The notes under the pieces: model-generated
The model's input: only the letters and a program-made list of their open reading frames with translations
The model's database searches: none
What the model was told of the DNA's origin: nothing
Shown: in pieces, positions 61,574-64,000 of the stretch
How positions within the stretch are numbered: position 1 is the first letter of the stretch
How the letters are laid out: each line of letters opens with the position of its first letter
Source: Gammaproteobacteria bacterium UBA4421
GTDB lineage: Bacteria > Pseudomonadota > Gammaproteobacteria > Pseudomonadales > Azotimanducaceae
Direction of reading: 5' to 3'
Assembly (NCBI GenBank): GCA_002389675.1
Contig: DGQF01000055.1
Location: forward strand, 187,093-251,092
Length of the DNA: 64,000 bases
Translations under genes and position numbers: made by a program

Positions 61574-62323
61574 GTGTCGATACCCGTTCAACCGATTCGC
61601 CCTGCTGCAACCATTATCCTAGTTCGCGAAGCCGCCTCTAGCTATGAAATTTTTATGCTTAAGCGGTCCAGTCGTGCGAGTTTTGCTTCAGGGATGTACG
61701 TCTTTCCCGGTGGTCGCGTAGAAGGCGATGACCATTTGCACAAGTACGATGCTTATCGACATGGACCGGTCGAAGAACAAGCCGCGCAGGTGCTCGCTTT
61801 GGGTGATGAGTGGCGTGGGTTTTGGATAGCCGCGATTCGTGAAACCTTTGAGGAAGCGGGCTTGTTACTGGCCTATCAGGGGCCGGGGTTGGTGTCGTTT
61901 TCAGATCCGTTAGAGCATAACCGTTTTGCAGGGTACCGCCCGGCTCTGTACTCGGGGGAAATGACGCTGCTAGACATTTGTCGTGAAGAAAATTTGCGTT
62001 TAGCGGTGGATCAAATTCATTTTTATAATCGCTTCGTGACACCTCTCGGGCGCCCTCGGCGGTTTGATACCCGCTTTTTCATCGCGGCGGCTCCCGAGTC
62101 TCAGGTGGGACATCATGACCAACAAGAAACTGTTGCCAGCACATGGATAAGCCCCATCGAAGCCTTGGCTCGACATAAAAATCAAGAATTTGAGCTGATG
62201 AATGTGACTCGCATCCAGCTGGAGTGGTTGGCTGATTTCCCGGATAAGCAGTCTGTCCTAGCAATGGCGCGCGCTCAGTCCTCCTTTTTCACTGGCAGGC
62301 CATCATTACCGCCTAACCCCTGA
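61574..62323 (+). CDS. NUDIX hydrolase
   Basis: A 249-residue NUDIX protein. The box is split by an insertion: GGRVEGDD comes early and RETFEEAGLLL about 45 residues later, so the usual GX5EX7REUXEEXGU spacing is broken. This layout is found in the larger NUDT19/RNH-like group that acts on CoA or its esters. The GTG at 61574 is preferred because AGGAG lies 5 nt upstream; a GTG at 61568 overlaps that site. It diverges from the DUF4212 gene. CoA hydrolysis would suit the acyl-CoA-rich setting, but this is inference. Confidence 0.85.
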   Translation: MSIPVQPIRPAATIILVREAASSYEIFMLKRSSRASFASGMYVFPGGRVEGDDHLHKYDAYRHGPVEEQAAQVLALGDEWRGFWIAAIRETFEEAGLLLAYQGPGLVSFSDPLEHNRFAGYRPALYSGEMTLLDICREENLRLAVDQIHFYNRFVTPLGRPRRFDTRFFIAAAPESQVGHHDQQETVASTWISPIEALARHKNQEFELMNVTRIQLEWLADFPDKQSVLAMARAQSSFFTGRPSLPPNP

Positions 62324-62470
62324 ATGGTTCATGCAGGCCCATTGGCGGTCAGCCGCAGTGCCCAATATTGTGTTTAAACCCTCAAAGCAGGTTCATGCGC
62401 CCTGAATTGCTGGGAAAAGCAGGAAATTGTTGCAATTTGTAACTTAAATTTGCGATACATCTGGTTTCGA

Positions 62471-62476
62471 TATAGT
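62471..62476 (+). promoter_or_regulatory. Candidate -10 box of TonB receptor gene
   Basis: TATAGT, followed by GTG, lies 35 bases upstream of the receptor start, with TTTGCG about 16 bases before it as a weak -35. The same TATAGTGTG string occurs before the selenoprotein operon. Confidence 0.35.
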
Positions 62477-62511
62477 GTGCGCCGTTCCAGCTTAGGAGAG
62501 GTAAGGTAGGA

Positions 62512-64000
62512 ATGAACAAAAAATTAGAAGTGCGCCCTGATGGTGCGCGTGTATTGCCCCTGATTCGAGGGACTTTGGTAGCCGCAGGATTTGCTTTAAT
62601 CAGTCCGTTTGCTTCGGCTGAGGACTCGAGCAGCGTCGCTCAAGCGAATAATTTGACGATTGAAGAAATTATCGTCACGGCCCGAAAGAAAGACGAGTCA
62701 CTGCAAGACGTACCGTTAGCGGTTACCGCGATCACAGAACAGCTTCAAGAATCTAGCGTGCGCCGGATTGAAGACATTCAGGACTTTGCCCCAAATTTGT
62801 ATATCAATAGAACGCCGGGTATCGCCAGTGGTGCAGCAATCACTATTCGTGGCGTTGCGTCACTGGAAAGTGACAAGAGCCTGGATCCCGGGATCGGTGT
62901 AGTGATGGATGGTATGTTTCTGGGCACATCCAGTGGCGTACTCCTCGAGAATTTTGATATCGACCGAATAGAGGTGTTGCGCGGACCACAGGGTACGTTA
63001 TTTGGTAAGAATACGACCGGTGGTATTTTGAATATCATTCGTACTCCAGTATCGCTCCAAGAGCGTAGTCTGGACATCAGTGTTGCTGCGGGCGAGCACG
63101 GCCGACAGGATCTTAAGGCTGTTGCGCAGGTTCCGTTGATTCAAGACACTCTGGGCCTTAAAGTCTTTGGTGCTTCTATCGAAAGCGACGGTTTTGTTCG
63201 CAACACCACTCTAGACAAAGACGTCGGCGGCGATGACAAGACCAATTATGGTTTTGCGCTGAAGTATGCACCGACGGACAAGTTTGATCTGAAGTTCCAC
63301 TATGAAGTAATGGAAGACGACAGTGAGCAAGGTGCCTATGTCAATAGAAACTTGCCGGGGGATTTGGCCTGCGTCTTGAACGCTATTAACCTCGACCCTG
63401 CAACCGGTTGTGAGTCAGCGGCAAACGATGGCCCTAATACAACGGAATCAGACGGCGCGAATTATAGCGACAACAAGTACGAAACGATGTTGATTGAAGC
63501 CAATTACGACACGGAAGCGTTTTTGTACACCTATATCTACTCTAACCGGGACATGAACGAAGAAAACCTGCAGGATTTTGATGGCGCGCCTGTTCACCTG
63601 TTGAGAATGAATTTCTTCAACGATTGGGAGCAGACCAGCCATGAACTGAGGGTGACCTCTCAGTTTTCCGATAAAGTCCAGTTCATCGCTGGGATCTATG
63701 ATTGGGAAACCGAGTTTTATCAGCGCTGGGACGTCTACGATCTCTTTTACCAGCTGTCGCGTTTAGGCGTTCCACCTTGGCCGTCCGGCCGAATTGGCGT
63801 TCCGGGTTACTCTGACGTGGCTGTTTGGGAAGATGATGTGGCCGGTAACAATGGCCAAGCGCAAAAAACCACCTCAACGGCGGTATTCTTCTCAGCGGAT
63901 TGGTATTTGACAGAACAGTGGACGTTGACGGCAGGTTTGCGTTGGACAGAAGAAGAGAAGGATTTTGTCGGTGGTGCGTCAGCGCCGGGTTATTACCCGC
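62512..64000 (+). CDS. TonB-dependent receptor, 3' end outside window
   Basis: The first 496 codons of an outer-membrane TonB-dependent receptor. A signal peptide (about residues 1-38, ending PFASAED) is followed by the TonB box EEIIVTARK and the plug domain, with IRGVASLESDKSLDPG and the plug-end motif RIEVLRGPQGTLFGKNTTGG. The barrel strands begin at about residue 185. GGTAGGA precedes the ATG. It resembles the broad receptor group of marine gammaproteobacteria that import non-siderophore nutrients. The stop codon lies past the window, which is why only part of the barrel is seen. Confidence 0.92.
   Translation, partial: MNKKLEVRPDGARVLPLIRGTLVAAGFALISPFASAEDSSSVAQANNLTIEEIIVTARKKDESLQDVPLAVTAITEQLQESSVRRIEDIQDFAPNLYINRTPGIASGAAITIRGVASLESDKSLDPGIGVVMDGMFLGTSSGVLLENFDIDRIEVLRGPQGTLFGKNTTGGILNIIRTPVSLQERSLDISVAAGEHGRQDLKAVAQVPLIQDTLGLKVFGASIESDGFVRNTTLDKDVGGDDKTNYGFALKYAPTDKFDLKFHYEVMEDDSEQGAYVNRNLPGDLACVLNAINLDPATGCESAANDGPNTTESDGANYSDNKYETMLIEANYDTEAFLYTYIYSNRDMNEENLQDFDGAPVHLLRMNFFNDWEQTSHELRVTSQFSDKVQFIAGIYDWETEFYQRWDVYDLFYQLSRLGVPPWPSGRIGVPGYSDVAVWEDDVAGNNGQAQKTTSTAVFFSADWYLTEQWTLTAGLRWTEEEKDFVGGASAPGYYP

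Noticed and set aside
61446..61610. N-terminal extension of the DUF4212 protein
   Set aside because: It overlaps the divergent NUDIX gene and its sequence is not family-like.

Overview
The window reads as chromosomal DNA of a marine-type gammaproteobacterium. The pointers are a TonB-dependent receptor, a DUF1043 (YhcB/ZapG) cell-envelope gene, a malate synthase G, a VC_2705-type symporter with its DUF4212 partner, a LexA-type SOS box and gammaproteobacterial gene style. Taxonomy finer than class is inference. The gene content is that of an aerobic heterotroph using carboxylic acids, lipids and isoprenoid or aromatic-like compounds: a thiolase, two acyl-CoA dehydrogenases, three acyl/acetoacetyl-CoA ligases, several SDRs, two F420-family (LLM) oxidoreductases, an epoxide hydrolase, a CitE-like lyase and an acetoin-dehydrogenase-like complex.

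Layout. 1-2067: the end of a thiolase facing an LLM oxidoreductase. 2186-8695: a five-gene operon (alpha/beta hydrolase, M50 protease, MFS exporter, HyuA, HyuB). 8724-8861: tRNA-Gly(GCC) with its promoter, followed to about 11.9 kb by a decayed island (possible phage remnant, SnoaL-like secreted protein, broken methyltransferase, serine hydrolase). 11.9-18.0 kb: SDR, methyltransferase, Ser/Thr kinase, MATE pump, ZapG-like protein, GPH transporter. 18.1-25.0 kb: an acyl-CoA dehydrogenase divergent from the most notable locus. 25.0-29.8 kb: acetoacetyl-CoA ligase, epoxide hydrolase and SDR (minus strand), then a CitE-like lyase. 30.0-34.4 kb: an RND efflux pair with palindromic sites upstream. 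34.7-37.7 kb: GST, glyoxalase I, M48 lipoprotein protease. 37.7-38.7 kb: an SOS-box-linked small ORF and a divergent SDR. 38.8-45.3 kb: livHMGF, an acyl-CoA ligase and a LivK-type lipoprotein. 45.4-49.7 kb: E1alpha, E1beta, an AcoX-like kinase and E2. 49.8-57.1 kb: acyl-CoA synthetase, ThuA protein, reductase, SDR, LLM, ABM and acyl-CoA dehydrogenase. 57.2-64.0 kb: malate synthase G, Na+/solute symporter pair, NUDIX hydrolase and a TonB receptor cut by the window end.

The headline is 19342-24973, a compact five-gene operon. Its second gene (20944-21465) contains an in-frame TGA that creates the motif Sec-Gly-Ser-Cys. A SECIS-like hairpin begins just downstream, with its GUU apical loop 19 nt past the UGA. 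Read conventionally, the gene looks like two short ORFs; read with selenocysteine it is one protein of 173 residues of the UGSC type. It follows a thioredoxin-fold protein (CPTC) fused to a large C-terminal domain I cannot name, and precedes two MFS carriers and a TauD-like dioxygenase with intact iron and 2-oxoglutarate ligands but an altered substrate pocket. This looks like a selenium-dependent redox and uptake module of unknown substrate.

Functional calls come from motifs read by eye. No database search was run.
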